Assembly: GCA_964398295.1 (NCBI GenBank)
Contig: CAYNMW010000067.1
Coordinates: 1 to 22,373 of the forward strand
Direction: 5' to 3'
Length of the DNA stretch: 22,373 bases
Source: CALFUK01 sp964398295
GTDB taxonomy: Bacteria; Bacteroidota; Bacteroidia; Chitinophagales; Saprospiraceae
Shown: piece by piece, positions 21,890 through 22,373 of the stretch
Layout of the letters: the number at the start of each line of letters is the position of its first letter
How positions within the stretch are numbered: position 1 is the first letter of the stretch
Translations under genes and position numbers: made by a program
The notes under the pieces: generated by a model
What the model was told of the DNA's origin: nothing
The model's database searches: none
The model's input: only the letters and a program-made list of their open reading frames with translations

Positions 21890-22373
21890 ATGAATTCAAA
21901 ATTACTCTTTAGCTATCAATACATTTTTGAAGATCAATTGCTCCAAGAAATTGATAAAATAGGACTTTACAAAAAAATAACTAAAGGAAGTACAATGATG
22001 GATATAAAGGACACCATTGCATTTATGCCTTTGGTACTAGATGGTGCTATTAGAGTCATGAATGAAGATGAGGAAGGGAATGAATTTTTACTCTATTATT
22101 TAGAAGTCGGTGATTCATGTAGTATGACCATGACTTGCTGCTTAGGAGATAAAAAAAGTAAGATAAGAGCTGTAGCAGAAAAAGAAACTCAAATCTGCAT
22201 GATACCAATTCATATGATGGAGGAATGGCTCATAAAATATAAGACTTGGCGAAAATTCGTTTTTGATAGCTATGACATTCGACTCAAAGAAATGTTGGAG
22301 GCCATAAATACTGTCGTGTTTCATAACATGGAAGAAAGACTATACAAATATCTGAAAGACAGGGCGATGGTCT
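21890..22373 (+). CDS. Crp/Fnr-type transcriptional regulator, N-terminal part (cut by window end)
   Basis: The frame opens with ATG at 21890 (MNSKLLFSYQYIFEDQLLQE) and stays open for 161 codons to the window end. The layout is a cyclic-nucleotide-binding-like beta roll: a leading helix, TIAFMPLVLDGAIRVMNEDE, EGNEFLLYYLEVGDSCSMTM, then KIRAVAEKETQICMIPI. It is followed by the long dimer helix (EEWLIKYKTWRKFVFDSYDI, NMEERLYKYLKDRAMV). The DNA-binding helix-turn-helix is beyond the window. Where CRP has its phosphate-binding cassette, this protein has GDSCSMTMTCCLGDKKSK with Cys77, Cys83 and Cys84, so cAMP binding is doubtful and redox or metal sensing is possible. The family assignment is firm; the ligand is inferred. 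Confidence 0.82.
   Translation, partial: MNSKLLFSYQYIFEDQLLQEIDKIGLYKKITKGSTMMDIKDTIAFMPLVLDGAIRVMNEDEEGNEFLLYYLEVGDSCSMTMTCCLGDKKSKIRAVAEKETQICMIPIHMMEEWLIKYKTWRKFVFDSYDIRLKEMLEAINTVVFHNMEERLYKYLKDRAMV

Overview
The window looks like part of a Bacteroidota chromosome, possibly a marine member of Saprospiria (class-level placement is a guess). The evidence is the set of typical families: a type 9 secretion C-terminal sorting domain, an ECF sigma / FecR / TonB receptor / DUF4249 locus, a WG-repeat lipoprotein, a CBM9/DUF5916 protein and an aspartate-type MenB. The DNA is AT-rich, purine-rich ribosome sites are weak, and TAnnTTTG promoter boxes stand in front of several genes. I see no rRNA, tRNA, CRISPR array or transposase.

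Layout. Positions 1-304 hold the start of a minus-strand lipoprotein gene that breaks in frame, then non-coding DNA. Minus-strand coaD and pruA (305-2393) overlap by 8 bases. Next come a secreted 591-residue protein (2640-4415, plus) and a secreted 181-residue protein (4393-4938, minus) whose 3' ends overlap. A WG-repeat lipoprotein starting at TTG follows (5080-6258), then lpd (6439-7836). Positions 7964-13205 are one minus-strand regulatory and uptake locus: ECF sigma factor, FecR anti-sigma factor, TonB-dependent receptor with an N-terminal STN signalling domain, and a DUF4249 lipoprotein. Two small membrane proteins (13343-13564 and 13942-14184) flank a 377-base non-coding stretch with repeats and a promoter box. 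The minus strand then carries a sugar-porter MFS transporter, a small cohesin-like protein exported by T9SS, and menB. MenB is divergent, across only 55 bases, from a CBM9/DUF5916 outer-membrane protein (17415-19679).

Positions 19782-21783 look different. G+C is about 30 percent in hand-counted samples against about 40 percent in a neighbouring gene. The block carries a HigB-HigA type toxin-antitoxin pair and a GTG-started serine hydrolase, and a 12-base direct repeat lies at each edge. A GC-rich, attC-like intergenic element separates the two units, and the hydrolase gene sits between GTTAGCAATA and its inverse. This is the best candidate for something mobile and cassette-like. To its right are a strong terminator and the start of a Crp/Fnr-type regulator whose usual cyclic-nucleotide pocket is replaced by a cysteine-rich segment; it is cut off by the window end.

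How the genes work together. The clearest functional unit is the sigma/anti-sigma/receptor/lipoprotein locus, a cell-surface signalling and uptake system for an unknown ligand. CoaD, Lpd, PruA and MenB are core metabolism (coenzyme A, 2-oxoacid dehydrogenases, proline catabolism, menaquinone).
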